From Anaeramoeba ignava (taxonomy: Eukaryota; Metamonada; Anaeramoebidae): 64,000 nucleotides of DNA. A program made the translations under genes and the position numbers. The stretch lies in NCBI GenBank assembly GCA_028826165.1, contig JAPDFW010000063.1, positions 124,001 to 188,000 of the forward strand, given 5' to 3'. Shown piece after piece: positions 19,801 through 29,951 of the stretch (positions are counted from its first letter, which is position 1; every line of letters starts with the position of its first letter). The notes beneath the pieces are model-generated. The model saw only the letters and a list, made by a program, of their open reading frames with translations. It did not search any database and had not been told where the DNA came from.

Positions 19801-21407
19801 TTTGATTTTGATTTAGATTTATATTTAGATTTAGATTTAGATTTAGATTTAGATTTAGATTTATATTTATATTTATATTTATATTTATATTTATATTTAT
19901 ATTTATATTTATATTTATATTTATATTTATATTTAGATTTAGATTTTGATTTAGATTTATATTTATATTTAGATTTATATTTATATTTAGATTTTTGATT
20001 TTGATTTATATTTATATATTTATATTTAGATTTAGATTTTGATTTAGATTTAGATTTAGATTTTGATTTATATTTATATTTATATTTATATTTATATTTA
20101 TATTTATATTTATATTTATATTTAGATTTTGATTTTGATTTTAGATTTTTGATTTAGATTTATATTTATATTTATATTTAGATTTATATTTATATTTAGA
20201 TTTTTGATTTGGATTTATATTTATATTTATATTTATATTTATATTTATATTTATATTTTGATTTTGATTTATATTTATATTTAGATTTTGATTTATATTT
20301 AGATTTAGATTTTGATTTATATTTATATTTATATTTATATTTATATTTATATTTTGATTTTATATTTATATTTATATTTATATTTATATTTAGATTTAGA
20401 TTTAGATTTTGATTTAGATTTTGATTTAGATTTTGATTTAGATTTTGATTTAGATTTTGATTTAGATTTAGATTTAGATTTAGATTTAGATTTAGATTTA
20501 GATTTAGATTTAGATTTATATTTTGATTTATATTTATACTTATATTTATATTTATATTTATATTTATATTTATATTTATATTTATATTTATATTTATATT
20601 TATATTTATATTTATATTTTGATTTATATTTTTGATTTAGATTTATATTTTGATTTATATTTATATTTTGATTTTAATTTATATTTAGATTTATATTTAT
20701 ATTTTTATTTATATTTATATTTATATTTATATTTATATTTATATTTATATTTATATTTAGATTTATATTTAGATTTATATTTAGATTTAGATTTAGATTT
20801 ATATTTATATTTATATTTATATTTATATTTATATTTATATTTATATTTATATTTATATTTATATTTATATTTATATTTATATTTATATTTATATTTTGAT
20901 TTAGATTTAGATTTAGATTTATATTTAGATTTATATTTATATTTATATTTATATTTATATTTTGATTTAGATTTTGATTTAGATTTAGATTTAGATTTAG
21001 ATTTTGATTTTGATTTTGATTTGAAAACTACTGTTTTGATAATAAAACTAAACAATCAGGATCTTTATTTTTCCTTAAAATTCTTCTACAAGAAGCATAA
21101 AGACGAGAACCATCTTCTTTTGTAAATAAAAAAGAAAAAGTTTCACTAAAAGAAGAGAATTAGAATTAAAATAAAAATTTAAGACAAAATATTTCAAAAT
21201 TTAATACACTTTATCTTCTTGAATATTTAAAAATTGATTCATAACTGGAAAACAAAATGAACGAATATTTTTTCTAATTTGTGAAGTTACAAGTTTTGGT
21301 AAACAAAAAGGAACAACAACAGCTGATTTATTTTTAATTCCAATATTTTTTTTTAATAATTTAACTAAGAAAAAATGTGTAAAAAGTTTTTCTTTATTAT
21401 TTTCCAT
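16811..21407 (-). CDS. DENN-domain protein (putative Rab GEF), seven exons
   Basis: Exons: 21407-21208, 21145-21032, 19429-19222, 19071-18907, 18780-18537, 17826-17663 and 17370-16811. Phases close at the first five junctions. uDENN signature: VVVPFCLPKLV, then FSFLFTKEDGSRLYASCRR, VLLSKQPIFRLLDSIL. cDENN: LLFQTLELEVI, LLLERKFIFYSKE, LLEPFTWINVCIPVLPEKL, PMPFILGVHADL, DDVIMIDLDS. dDENN: FLDFFIEIFANYPSFM and TQLFEFW. The tail (16811-17300) is a disordered Ser/Lys/Asn region. DENN proteins activate Rabs by nucleotide exchange; the Rab partner is not predictable. The last junction is off by one: exon 6 ends in phase 0 before GTAGCT, but exon 7 needs one donated base. An A missing from the AAAA at 17663-17666 would fix it. 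Length is about 550 residues. The gene spans 4.6 kb, mostly repeat-filled introns. Confidence 0.85.
17371..17662 (-). repeat. AATAAATAT repeats, last intron of the DENN gene
   Basis: AAATAAATTATTAAATAAATATATAA units fill the intron between the two dDENN exons. No coding signal; the acceptor is TTATTAG at 17371-17377. Confidence 0.75.
17827..18536 (-). repeat. TTTTAA/TTTTGA repeat-filled intron of the DENN gene
   Basis: About 710 nt of TTTTAA with TTTTGA and TTCTAA variants. It gives long Asn-Phe-Asp-Phe dipeptide frames on the plus strand that are not genes. Splicing across it closes phase to give LFREKQQFD. Confidence 0.85.
19430..21031 (-). repeat. 1.6-kb intronic array of TATATT / TTAGAT / TTTGAT units
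   Basis: The longest filled intron in the window. Plus-strand units are TTATAT, TTAGAT and TTTGAT in patchwork, so the sense strand reads AAATATAAATCTAAATCAAAATC and almost lacks G. The exons on either side join in phase to LLSKQPIFRLLD, a conserved DENN segment, which proves that the whole array is removed by splicing. The dipeptide-repeat frames in it are artefacts. Confidence 0.92.
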
Positions 21408-21429
21408 TTTTTTTAGTTTTTAAAAAATG

Positions 21430-21801
21430 AAAAAAAATGAAAATGAAAAAATATTATTTTTTTTGAATTTGTTTTTCAATTCTTTTTTATTAGATTTTTG
21501 GAAACTAAAACCAAATTAAAAGTAAAAAAAAAAAGAATAGAATTAAAATGAAAAAAAAACTTGAATTGAAAAATGAATTGAAAATTGAAATGAATTGAAT
21601 TGAAAAATGAATTGAAAATTGAATTAAAAATGAATTGAATTAAAAATGAATTGAATTGAAAAATGAATTGAAAAATGAATTAAAAATGAATTGAATTGAA
21701 TTAAAAATGAATTAAAAATGAAAAATGAATTGAATCGAAAAATGAATTGAATTGAATTGAATTGAATTGAATTGAAAATGAATTGAATTGAAAGGAATGA
21801 T
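21430..21801. repeat. GAATTGAATTAAAAAT repeats between DENN and quinone reductase genes
   Basis: Promoter-proximal T/A tracts for the DENN gene lie at 21408-21460 (plus-strand AAATGAAAAAAAATGAAAATG). Beyond that the space is AATTGAA/AAAATGAATTG repeats up to the stop of the quinone reductase gene. No gene seen. Confidence 0.75.
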
Positions 21802-23140
21802 TTAATTTGTTTTTCCAAGAATTTCAAAATCATTTTCCTTATCTTCAGGTAATCCAGTTTGTCCATATTCTTCCATCTTATGAAATTTAATTGGTTCTTC
21901 TTTCTCAATATTTTTTAATCTTTCTTCCCATTGACTCAAATACTAAAAATAATTTAAATTAAATTAAATTAAATTAAAAAATTTTATTGAATTTGATTTT
22001 TTTACCATTTTACGAGCTTCATCAGAATGTGCAGGAGAGAACCAGTAACTTGGTTGTAAAACTTGGAAACCACAGAAATACACTTTTTTTAATTTTAATT
22101 TTAATTTTAATTTGGATTTTAATTTTAATTTTAATTTTAATATTAATTTTAATTTTAATTTTAATTTTAATTTTAATTTTAATTATAATTATAATTTTAT
22201 AAATGAATTTTAATTTTAATTTTAATTTTAATTTTAATTTTAATTTTAATTTTAATTTTAATTTTAATTTTATAAATTAATTTAATTTTTAATTTTAATT
22301 TTAATATTAATTTTAATTTTTAATTTAATTTTAATTTCAATTTTAATTTTAATTTTAATTTTAATTTTAAATTTATAAATGAATTTTAATTTTAATTTTA
22401 ATTTTAATTTTGATTGTAATTTTTAATTTTAATTTTATAAATGAATTTTAATTTTAATTATAATTTTTAATATTAATTATAATTTTAATATTAAATTTAA
22501 TTTTAATTTTAATTTTAATTATAATTTTAATTTTATAAATGAATTTTAATTTTAAAAAGACTTACAAGCACCGTGCATAATAGGATAAAGAATCTTTGAA
22601 AGATTTCCATTCAAACCTCTTTCTTGGTACATAGGTTGAGGGCCACCAGTAGTAACAGAAATAAGAGCTTTCTTTTTACTAAAAGAACCTTGATCATAAA
22701 TTTTAGGCCAAGAATAACTCCAAGGCGTCGAAAAAACGCGATCAAACCACCCTTTGAGTATAGCAGGGCAAGAGAACCACCACAATGGGAATTGGAATAT
22801 TATCATGTCAGCCCATTCAACTTTTTTTTGTTCAGCTTTTATATCTTCAGTCATTTTTTCTTCTTTTTGTTCCATTTGCATCTTGAAAAATGATGGATCT
22901 TTTAATTCGGTGAAATCTGCTTTATCTGCTACTGCTTTCCATTTCATCGCATATAAATCTGAGATTTGAACTTCATGTTTGTTCCCTTCTAAAACTTCTT
23001 TTGCTTTTTCTTTTAAGGCGTTATTGAATGATTTTGGTTCAGGCTAAAATTTAATTTAATTTTTAATTATTAATTTTTATTTTTAATTTAATTTTTTTAT
23101 TTATTTTTTTTACATGTGCATAAATTATTAAGATTTTCAT
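21802..23140 (-). CDS. NAD(P)H quinone oxidoreductase (NQO1/NQO2, flavodoxin_2 fold)
   Basis: Exons 23140-23114, 23043-22566, 22082-22006 and 21942-21802 join in phase to a 240-residue protein, the family size. Exon 1 encodes only MKILIIYAH, the first beta strand, and exon 2 continues PEPKSFN (the FMN/FAD phosphate loop of the family). Other signatures: WADMIIFQFPLWWFSCPAILKGWFDRVF, GGP.PMYQERG, and HGALYFCGFQVLQPSYWF across the exon 2/3 junction. These proteins carry out two-electron reduction of quinones with a bound flavin in the cytosol and protect from redox cycling. Plausible in an anaerobe coping with oxygen, which is inference. Exon 2 is visibly richer in G and C than its neighbours. 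A bacterial MdaB-like origin is possible, but the spliced structure shows it is resident in this genome. Confidence 0.92.
22083..22565 (-). repeat. TTTTAA-filled second intron of the quinone reductase gene
   Basis: 483 nt of (TTTTAA)n with periodic ATAAATGAATTTT interruptions, the same pattern as in the Rab third intron. Donor GTAAGT, acceptor AAAAAAAG; splicing restores HGALYFCGF. Confidence 0.88.
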
Positions 23141-23159
23141 TGTTATTCTTATTCCTTCT

Positions 23160-24350
23160 TAATAAAAATTTTTAAAAAATTTTCTCAATAAAAATAATAA
23201 TTGAGTTGGAAAAAAAATGATTTCTTTTTTTTTTAATTTTTTTTTCTTTTAAATTCTTTTTTTTTTTATTTAATTTTGCCTGCATTTTGTTTTTTTTTGT
23301 TTTTTTTTGTTTCTTTTTTGTTTCTTTTTTAATTTTAAAAAAAATTTACAATTTAAATTTGCCTGCGTGTTTATTTTTTAAATTAATTTCCTTTTTAAAA
23401 TTTTTAATTCAATTTTGCCTTTTTTTTATATTTTTTTTAAATAAATTTTTGATCAATAACAAAAAAAAGCAAATAAAAATTAATAAAATTAATAAAAAAT
23501 AAATAAAATTAATAAATAAAAAGTAAATAAAATTAATAAATAAAATTAATAAACAAAAAGCAAATAAAATTAATAAATAAAAAGTAAAATAAAAATTAAA
23601 TAAATAAAAGCAAATAAAAATTAATAAATAAAAGCAAATAAAATTAATAAATAGAATTAATAAATTTAATAAATAAAATTAATAAATAAAAAAGTAAATA
23701 AATTTAATAAATAAAAAGTAAAATAAATTTAATAAATAAAATTAATAAATAAAAAGTAAATAAATTTAATAAATAAAATTAATAAATAAAAAGCAAATAA
23801 AATTAATAAATAAAATTAATAAATAAAATTAATAAATAAAAAAAAATAAATAAAATTAAATAAAAAGTGCAAATTAAATAAATAAAAAAAAAGTAAATAA
23901 AATTAATAAATAAAATTAACAAATAAAATTAATAAATAAAATTAATAAATAAAATTAATAAATAAAATTAATAAATAAAAAGTAAATAAATTTAATAAAT
24001 AAAAAGTAAATAAAATTAATAAATAAAAGTAAATAAAAATTAAAAACAAATAAAATTAATAAATAAAAAGTAAATAAAATTAATAAATAAAAAGTAAATA
24101 AATTTAATAAATAAAAAGTAAATAAATTTAATAAATAAAAAGTAAATAAAAAGTAATAAATAAAAAGTAAATAAAATTAATAAAAAAAGTGGAATAAATT
24201 TAATAAAAAAAAGTGGAATAAAATTATTTAAGATTTATTTAAGATTTATTTAAGATTTATTTAAGATTTATTTAAGATTTATTTAAGATTTATTCAAGAT
24301 TTATTGTAAAAAAATTTTTTTTTTTTTGGAAATGAAAAATTTTTGAATAA
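23160..24350. repeat. Intergenic AATAAATAAAATT repeats and an 11-bp tandem repeat
   Basis: About 23160-23460 is T-rich unique sequence containing three TTTGCCTG(C) islands. From 23460 to 24190 there are irregular TAATAAATAAAA(GT) units. At 24226-24305 a clean 11-mer, TTTAAGATTTA, is repeated about 7 times. No ORF with protein character on either strand. This is the 5' flank shared by the divergent quinone reductase and nucleotidyltransferase genes. Confidence 0.75.
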
Positions 24351-24410
24351 TTTTTTTTTTCATTTTTTTTCATTTTTTTTTTCATTTTTCTTTTTTCTCA
24401 TTTTCAAAAA
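24351..24410 (+). promoter_or_regulatory. T-tract/TCATT initiator-like element before the nucleotidyltransferase gene
   Basis: Four runs of 7-10 T separated by CATT lie 20-75 bp upstream of the ATG at 24428. The same pattern precedes most genes here. Confidence 0.5.
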
Positions 24411-24427
24411 AATTTTTTCAAAAAAAA

Positions 24428-26149
24428 ATGCAAAACAAACAAAATAATAAACAAGTAAACCCAACAAAACAAGAACTCCCAACAAAAGAGGAGAAAAAAA
24501 AGAACGAAAGAGAAGAAGAAAAGAAAGAAAAAAACGGAAGAAAGGGAAACCAAAAGAAGAACGAAAGAGATCGAAGATGGAAGAAAAGGGAGATAAGAAA
24601 TAAAAGATATGGGGCATACAAACCGGACCCACGGAATATTGGGGGGAAGGTACACGGAGAGATAATGGAATTTGTGAAAAAATACGAGCCGAACAAAAGG
24701 GACGACAGTCGACGCAATTACATCGTAACACGAATCAAAGAAGTCATATATGAGGTATTAGATCGAGCTGAGGTTGTTGTGTATGGTTCTTTTGCAAGCG
24801 GGACATATCTTCCTGATTCTGATATTGACATCACTGTTCTTGTGGAGAACGTCTCAACTCCGCAACAGATCATTTACGTTCTTGAAAAGCACTTTCTTGA
24901 CACCGTAGCAGACCACGGTTTCCAGGTGATTCAAACATTGCCGTTTGCTCGCGTGCCTCTTGTCAAAATCAAAGATAAAAACTCAGGAATTCAAGTTGAT
25001 ATTTCATGCAATGTTCTTACTTGCTTTCAAAGTGTCCAGTTTACAAAACAAGCAATCGAACTCTACCCGCCGCTACTTCCTCTTCTTCTTGTGCTCAAAC
25101 AGTTTCTTCGTGTCAACCAATACAACGAGCCCTTCTATGGCGGTATATCTTCGTTCACTTTGCTGCTTTTGATCGTTTCTTTTCTTCAATTTCATCCCGT
25201 TTTCAATCAGCAAAGACAAAAAACAGATCTCGGCTCGTTGCTTCTTGACTTCTTTTATTTCTACTCCACTTTTGACTTCTACCATCTTGGTATTTCCGTT
25301 CTCCATGGCGGTCTGTACTTTTACAAACCAAGTTCAACTTATTATATTCCAAATCAACCCGAAATTCCTGTCATCGTGGATCCTCTTAATGAGGCCCATA
25401 ATACTTCTAATAGCTCTTTTGCTATCTCAAAGATTTGTCTTGCTTTCCGTTTCGCTACTACTTTGCTCTTGAAAAGATCCCCTCTTTTTTCTTTGTTGTT
25501 CAGAAAATTGACACCTCAGAATTTTCCGAATCTTTTTAGTTTTCAAAATCAAATTGAAAATCCAAATCCAAATCAATTAGAAAATAATTTAGAAAATCAA
25601 AATCAATTAAAAAATAATTTAGAAAATCAATTAGAAAATCAAAATCAAAATCAAAATCAAAATCAAAATCAAAATCAAAATCAAAATCAAATAGAAAATC
25701 AAATTCAAATTAAAATACAAAATCATTTAGAAAATAATTTAGAAAATCAATTAGAAAATCAAATACAAAATCAAAACACACAATCAATCAATTATTTTTC
25801 CGATCTTCAAAATAAAAATTTTCGCTCAGAACCTTATATTATATCAACACCAAAATTAAGATATTATTATTATTCTCTTCTTTCCCCAATTCCTCAAAAA
25901 CAAATCCCTTTTCAAAATACTCAAAATAGAATAAATCCTTCTCGTTTAAATCTTTCTAGTTCTCAAGATGATAAATTACTCAAATCATTTCCTTATAAAA
26001 TTAAACCTCAAAAATCTTCCAAAAATCATAAACAACAAAATTTTATAAATCAAAATAAAAAGAAAAATTCTAAAAAGAAAAATAAAAATAAAAATAAAAA
26101 TAAAAATAAAAATTCTGCAAAAAAATCAAAGGAAATCAACTCAAATTAA
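24428..26149 (+). CDS. Trf4/TENT-type non-canonical poly(A) polymerase (terminal nucleotidyltransferase)
   Basis: Single exon, 573 residues. A Lys/Glu/Arg-rich N-terminus (1-70) precedes the nucleotidyltransferase domain: [19 protein letters not shown] with catalytic Asp132 and Asp134, and a third Asp191 in QVDISCN. The central helices ([30 protein letters not shown]) and the PAP-associated segment ([23 protein letters not shown]) follow at about 210-300. The C-terminal 180 residues are an Asn/Gln/Leu-rich tract and a Lys/Asn-rich tail, likely disordered. Trf4-class enzymes add short A tails to nuclear RNAs for exosome decay (TRAMP complex). Without a recognised RNA-binding partner gene nearby, the exact class (TENT4 or TENT2) is open, but [15 protein letters not shown] fits TENT4/Trf4 best. 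The catalytic part is much less AT-rich than the tail, which uses the same CAAAAT repeat seen in introns. Confidence 0.92.
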   Translation: MQNKQNNKQVNPTKQELPTKEEKKKNEREEEKKEKNGRKGNQKKNERDRRWKKREIRNKRYGAYKPDPRNIGGKVHGEIMEFVKKYEPNKRDDSRRNYIVTRIKEVIYEVLDRAEVVVYGSFASGTYLPDSDIDITVLVENVSTPQQIIYVLEKHFLDTVADHGFQVIQTLPFARVPLVKIKDKNSGIQVDISCNVLTCFQSVQFTKQAIELYPPLLPLLLVLKQFLRVNQYNEPFYGGISSFTLLLLIVSFLQFHPVFNQQRQKTDLGSLLLDFFYFYSTFDFYHLGISVLHGGLYFYKPSSTYYIPNQPEIPVIVDPLNEAHNTSNSSFAISKICLAFRFATTLLLKRSPLFSLLFRKLTPQNFPNLFSFQNQIENPNPNQLENNLENQNQLKNNLENQLENQNQNQNQNQNQNQNQNQIENQIQIKIQNHLENNLENQLENQIQNQNTQSINYFSDLQNKNFRSEPYIISTPKLRYYYYSLLSPIPQKQIPFQNTQNRINPSRLNLSSSQDDKLLKSFPYKIKPQKSSKNHKQQNFINQNKKKNSKKKNKNKNKNKNKNSAKKSKEINSN

Positions 26150-26497
26150 TTAGTTCAAATTAATTCATTTAAATTATCAAAATCAAGAAAGAGAAAAAAA
26201 GAAAACATTATTATTTTTATTACTTTTACAGTTAGATTAACTTTCTTGTAAAAAAAAAAACAAAGAAGAAGAAGAAGAAATTTCTTTTATTTTTTATATT
26301 TTTTTTTATCATAAATAAATTTTCAGATAGTTTCTGTAAATTCATTTATGATAAAAAAAAAAATTTCAATTAATATAATAGAATTTGAACCAAAAATTCA
26401 ACAAGAAAAAAAATTTTTTTTTTTTGATTTTTGGAATTTGTTTTATTGAATTTTTTATTTTAGAAGAAAAAGAAATTTAATTTTTGGTTTTTGTTTG
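26150..26497. other. Convergent intergenic spacer
   Basis: The two genes end facing each other. The spacer has AT-rich unique sequence and a short inverted pair around 26310-26350 (TTTATCATAAATAAATTT / AATTCATTTATGATAAA) that could form a hairpin. It might assist 3' end formation on both strands. No gene seen. Confidence 0.4.
26310..26356. terminator. Possible hairpin between convergent genes
   Basis: ATCATAAATAAATTT and AATTCATTTATGAT are complementary with a loop of about 16 bases (CAGATAGTTTCTGTAA, itself containing CAGATAGTTTCTG, partly self-complementary). The stem lies midway between two facing stops. A role in 3' end formation is inference. Confidence 0.35.
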
Positions 26498-29400
26498 TTA
26501 AATTTCAAAAATTGAATGGAAATGTCGAATTAATTGATAATTTGAATTGATAATTTTTTTATTCTTTTCAAATTCTTGGAGATCATTCACTAAATTTGAG
26601 TTATTTGATTGAGAATTATCATCTCCTTCATTTTCCTTATTAATTAAAGTGGGAGGAAATTCAATGATAGGAAATAAAAATGGATAAGAGACTTCATGCC
26701 TGAGAACAACTGAAGAACAAGAGGAAACCAAAAATTTTGTAATCTTGTTTTTGCGATAAAGAACCAAATTATAGAAAATAACTTCTCTGAATTGCTCTAA
26801 ACCATAAGGAAGAAAGTTGGGATGAGAATCAACAAGAACAAATTTTTTTCTTGAAATATCACCAACTAATAAACGTATTAAATTAATCTCTCCGTTTGAG
26901 TTTGATTGGCAGGTCTTCTTGTAGACAACACCATCAAAAGAATAAAACCCATTGACTGATAAACAATCAAACGGCCAGCTCATGTTTTGGTTGGAGCTTA
27001 TTTTTGATTTGTGATCCCACCAAAACTTATTATAAAATTTGCAAATCCCTGGCTTTTTGAGAAGAACACTTGTGAATAAACCTCGTTTGTTTTCAAAACT
27101 AATTTTCTGACTCAGCAAACAAATTTGTTGTCTTTTGTGATTCCACTCAAAAAAAGGTGCATCCAATTCAAACATGCTTTTTTGACTTATATCTGAAGAA
27201 CCGCAACGAATAATCAAATGGGAAATCTCAATCTTGTTGTTCATTATCACCTCAACTTTTCCTTTTGTTTGGGGTTGGAATAGATCTGGGTTTACTCCTT
27301 TAAGTGAATATAACTGGTTGGGGTGTATTGTCTGGAATAAACGGAAGTTCTCTTGGAATTCAGACATGAAAACCAGTGATATGCGCTTGGTATGCTTTTT
27401 TTTCTTAAGAGGGAAGTGAACTCCTTCAACCTTGAAATTCTGGGTTTGGTTTTCCTGTTTCGTAATGCCTGTTTTGGATTTCACAAGGATAATCAATAGA
27501 TTTTCTGTTTCTAAAATTTTGAAGCGTTTGTGTTCCAAGAGAAACCAAAAGAAATCGCTTTGAGTCAGTTTTGCATAGCAATTAACTCGTTTTGTTTCCC
27601 CTTTAATATATGCATTTTCATTTGCAAATGTGATTGAATTGATGAGTAGAATCGCATTTTTTTGTCTCGCTAATTGGGGAGTGGGCAATGTGTCTTGGAA
27701 AACAACAGGAAGTCTCACGGAATCTCCAAGAAAAATTGCATTGGATTCAAAAGAAACTCGGGCAATAATGCTGCATTTGTTTGTGGGGTTTTTTGTCTCC
27801 AAAAATCTCAGTGGATAGAAAAATTGTTTTGAGATTGTTTGATGGTCACTATAAAACTTCCCAAAAAATTCCATTGATTCATGTTCTTTTGGGTTTGTTT
27901 GCATTTTGGAAGTGTTGGAGAAATTATTCAATTTGATCAGTTTTGTCAATTTGAAAATTTCTGATCCAAAATGAGATCCTTCATTGGAATATTGCGGTGA
28001 AAACCGTTCAATTTGGGATAATGTTTTGGGATTGCAGAAATAGAAGATGTAAGAATATATTTTTTTAAAAAGATCTCGAGGAATACTTGAGTCTTTCAGC
28101 ATCCAGTGATTGGATGGCAATAGGGAAGAAAAAATTCTGGAATAGTCAGAATATCCATTTATAAGCCAGGCCTTTTTCTGCTTTAATGGGGTGTTAACTC
28201 CATTCGAAAAATCTAAAATCTTAAATTGGGTTCTCAAATTGCACTTGATTTTCTTGTATTTGGATATTCGTATTTTTTTTGAGAACTTCACCTCTAATTT
28301 ACATCCTGGTCGGAACCCACGAATATCCATCTGGAAGGGTTTCGGAAGAATAAGGCAATATCTCCCAACACTAATTTCATTTGCGATAATTTCTTGGTTC
28401 AATATCCCAATCACTCTATCAGAAATATGCTCTCTTATTTCTTTTGATTCCAAACTTGTTTTTTGGTTCTCAATTTTTTTTTGGTTGGAATCTGATCCTT
28501 CTTCTTTGGGTTTATTGTCGGGATCTGTATCTGAGGTAAGCTGGATTTTGGGCGGTTCTTTCTTTTTGGGGTGATTTCTCCCTTTTGTTCTCGGTTTTTT
28601 TTTGGGTTGTGATTCATTAGAATCTGACTCTGACTCTGACTCTGATTCTGATTCTGAATTTGATTGGGATTGGGATTGGGATTGAGATTGGGATTCTGAT
28701 GTTGATTCTGATTCTGATTGGGATTCTGATGTTGATTCTGATTTTTCATTGGGGGATTTCTCAATTCTCATGTCAGTATTTGTATTCTCATTATTTGGAT
28801 CTTGTTTTAATTTCTTTTTTTTTTCGCGAGTTGTTGACTGAGTTTGATTTTGGGATTGGATCTCAAAGTTTTTACCAGAATAATAAATAATTGATCCCAA
28901 TTTGTCAACTTTTATTACGTTATAAAAGTTGTATCTGAGACCAGAAAACAAAGTGGAATACCATTTCAGAGAAGTTTTACCCACAACCATAACAAGAATA
29001 GGATCTTTTTTTTTGGATTCCTGTATTTCTAATAAATAGAAATAACGAATTTTCTTTTTAGTTTTTCTGGGGAAAACTAGTTGAGAAATTTGGTTGAGAA
29101 TATTTAAATTATTATCGCTGCTATTATTAAAGTAATTGGAGAATTGGGTTTGCGGGGTTGTATTTTCTTTATACTCTGTTTGAGGGATTTCAAAAATGGT
29201 AGAATCTTGAATAGGACTTTTGGCAATAACTTTAGCAGAAAGATTTACAAACTCATTTTTACTAATAATATTTTGGGGAGTTATTTTTTCTTTTTCTCCT
29301 TCAATTTCAAGTTCTTTTTTTTCTTTTTCCTTTGTTTCGGAATCAGAATGAAGAATCCACAAATCACGGACATCAATCTCCATAAAAGAGGAAAAACCAT

Positions 29401-29761
29401 AAATTACACTTTCATTTTTTTGCCGATTCAAATTATTATCCGGCAAATTAACAAATTGCCATTTTTTAATTAAACAAACGCTTCCAATAATTTCTGGTTT
29501 AGAATGTATAAAAATGGTTTGAATTTCTTCTGATTCATCATTGATTGAAAGTGTTGTTGGGTTTGTTGATGAGACGTTAACTCTGACAAGCAAGAAATTT
29601 GATGGTTTTCTTTGTTTTATTGTTGATTTTTTTAAAGATGTGATTTTTAAGTTTGTTATGGCTTTTGTTTCCGTTGAAATTTTGAGAATAATTTCTGGTT
29701 TTATTTCTATATTATATTTTATTGAACAAATTTTAATCAGGGAAGAAATGAATTTTGACAT
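26498..29761 (-). CDS. Large protein, weakly CTC1-like (possible OB-fold array)
   Basis: Single exon, 1087 residues, ATG at 29761. I do not recognise it with certainty. Several segments have the look of OB folds: GSVCLIKKWQFVNL...YGFSSFMEIDVRDLWIL near residues 90-140; VIGILNQEI...GRYCLILPKPFQMDIRGFRPGCKLEVKF near 440-490; and late strands such as RLLVGDISRKKFVLVDSHP. Residues about 310-430 form an acidic Ser/Glu/Gln tract followed by a basic KKKPRTKGRNHPKKK patch, possibly a nuclear signal. The length, the repeated barrel-like segments and 'RPG' before a strand recall CTC1, the large CST telomere subunit (human about 1217 residues), but this is a weak memory-based likeness. The gene is GC-richer than neighbours and uses many TGG codons. 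Head-to-head with the CapZ alpha gene (190 bp apart). Confidence 0.5.
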   Translation of the reverse strand: MSKFISSLIKICSIKYNIEIKPEIILKISTETKAITNLKITSLKKSTIKQRKPSNFLLVRVNVSSTNPTTLSINDESEEIQTIFIHSKPEIIGSVCLIKKWQFVNLPDNNLNRQKNESVIYGFSSFMEIDVRDLWILHSDSETKEKEKKELEIEGEKEKITPQNIISKNEFVNLSAKVIAKSPIQDSTIFEIPQTEYKENTTPQTQFSNYFNNSSDNNLNILNQISQLVFPRKTKKKIRYFYLLEIQESKKKDPILVMVVGKTSLKWYSTLFSGLRYNFYNVIKVDKLGSIIYYSGKNFEIQSQNQTQSTTREKKKKLKQDPNNENTNTDMRIEKSPNEKSESTSESQSESESTSESQSQSQSQSQSNSESESESESESDSNESQPKKKPRTKGRNHPKKKEPPKIQLTSDTDPDNKPKEEGSDSNQKKIENQKTSLESKEIREHISDRVIGILNQEIIANEISVGRYCLILPKPFQMDIRGFRPGCKLEVKFSKKIRISKYKKIKCNLRTQFKILDFSNGVNTPLKQKKAWLINGYSDYSRIFSSLLPSNHWMLKDSSIPRDLFKKIYSYIFYFCNPKTLSQIERFSPQYSNEGSHFGSEIFKLTKLIKLNNFSNTSKMQTNPKEHESMEFFGKFYSDHQTISKQFFYPLRFLETKNPTNKCSIIARVSFESNAIFLGDSVRLPVVFQDTLPTPQLARQKNAILLINSITFANENAYIKGETKRVNCYAKLTQSDFFWFLLEHKRFKILETENLLIILVKSKTGITKQENQTQNFKVEGVHFPLKKKKHTKRISLVFMSEFQENFRLFQTIHPNQLYSLKGVNPDLFQPQTKGKVEVIMNNKIEISHLIIRCGSSDISQKSMFELDAPFFEWNHKRQQICLLSQKISFENKRGLFTSVLLKKPGICKFYNKFWWDHKSKISSNQNMSWPFDCLSVNGFYSFDGVVYKKTCQSNSNGEINLIRLLVGDISRKKFVLVDSHPNFLPYGLEQFREVIFYNLVLYRKNKITKFLVSSCSSVVLRHEVSYPFLFPIIEFPPTLINKENEGDDNSQSNNSNLVNDLQEFEKNKKIINSNYQLIRHFHSIFEI

Positions 29762-29951
29762 TTAAAAAAAAAGGAAATGAAAGAAAAAAAAAATGAAAAA
29801 AAAGATTTTCAAAATTAAATTTTTTTTTTAATTAATTTTTTTTTTTTTATTTAATTTTTTTTTTATTTTGCCTTCTTATTAAAAAAATTTTTTTTTTCTT
29901 TTTAATTTTTTCATTTTTTTCCTTTTCATTTTTTTTTTTCTTTAGAACAAA
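29762..29951. promoter_or_regulatory. 190-bp bidirectional promoter region
   Basis: It separates the divergent CTC1-like (minus, 29761) and CapZ alpha (plus, 29952) starts. It contains T-tract/CATT elements in both orientations: AAATGAAAGAAAAAAAAAATGAAAAAA near 29776-29805 (minus orientation) and TTTTTCATTTTTTTCCTTTTCATTTTT at about 29907-29935 (plus). Confidence 0.5.

Noticed and set aside
20209-21125. Several Tyr-Ile, Asp-Leu and Lys-Tyr repeat ORFs on both strands
   Set aside because: Part of the 1.6-kb intronic array; the flanking exons join in phase across it.
22624-22969. Plus-strand ORFs over the quinone reductase gene
   Set aside because: Antisense to a well-conserved spliced gene; no domain features.
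24226-24305. 11-bp TTTAAGATTTA repeat as telomeric sequence
   Set aside because: Internal position, only about seven copies, no G-rich strand; better read as a small tandem repeat.
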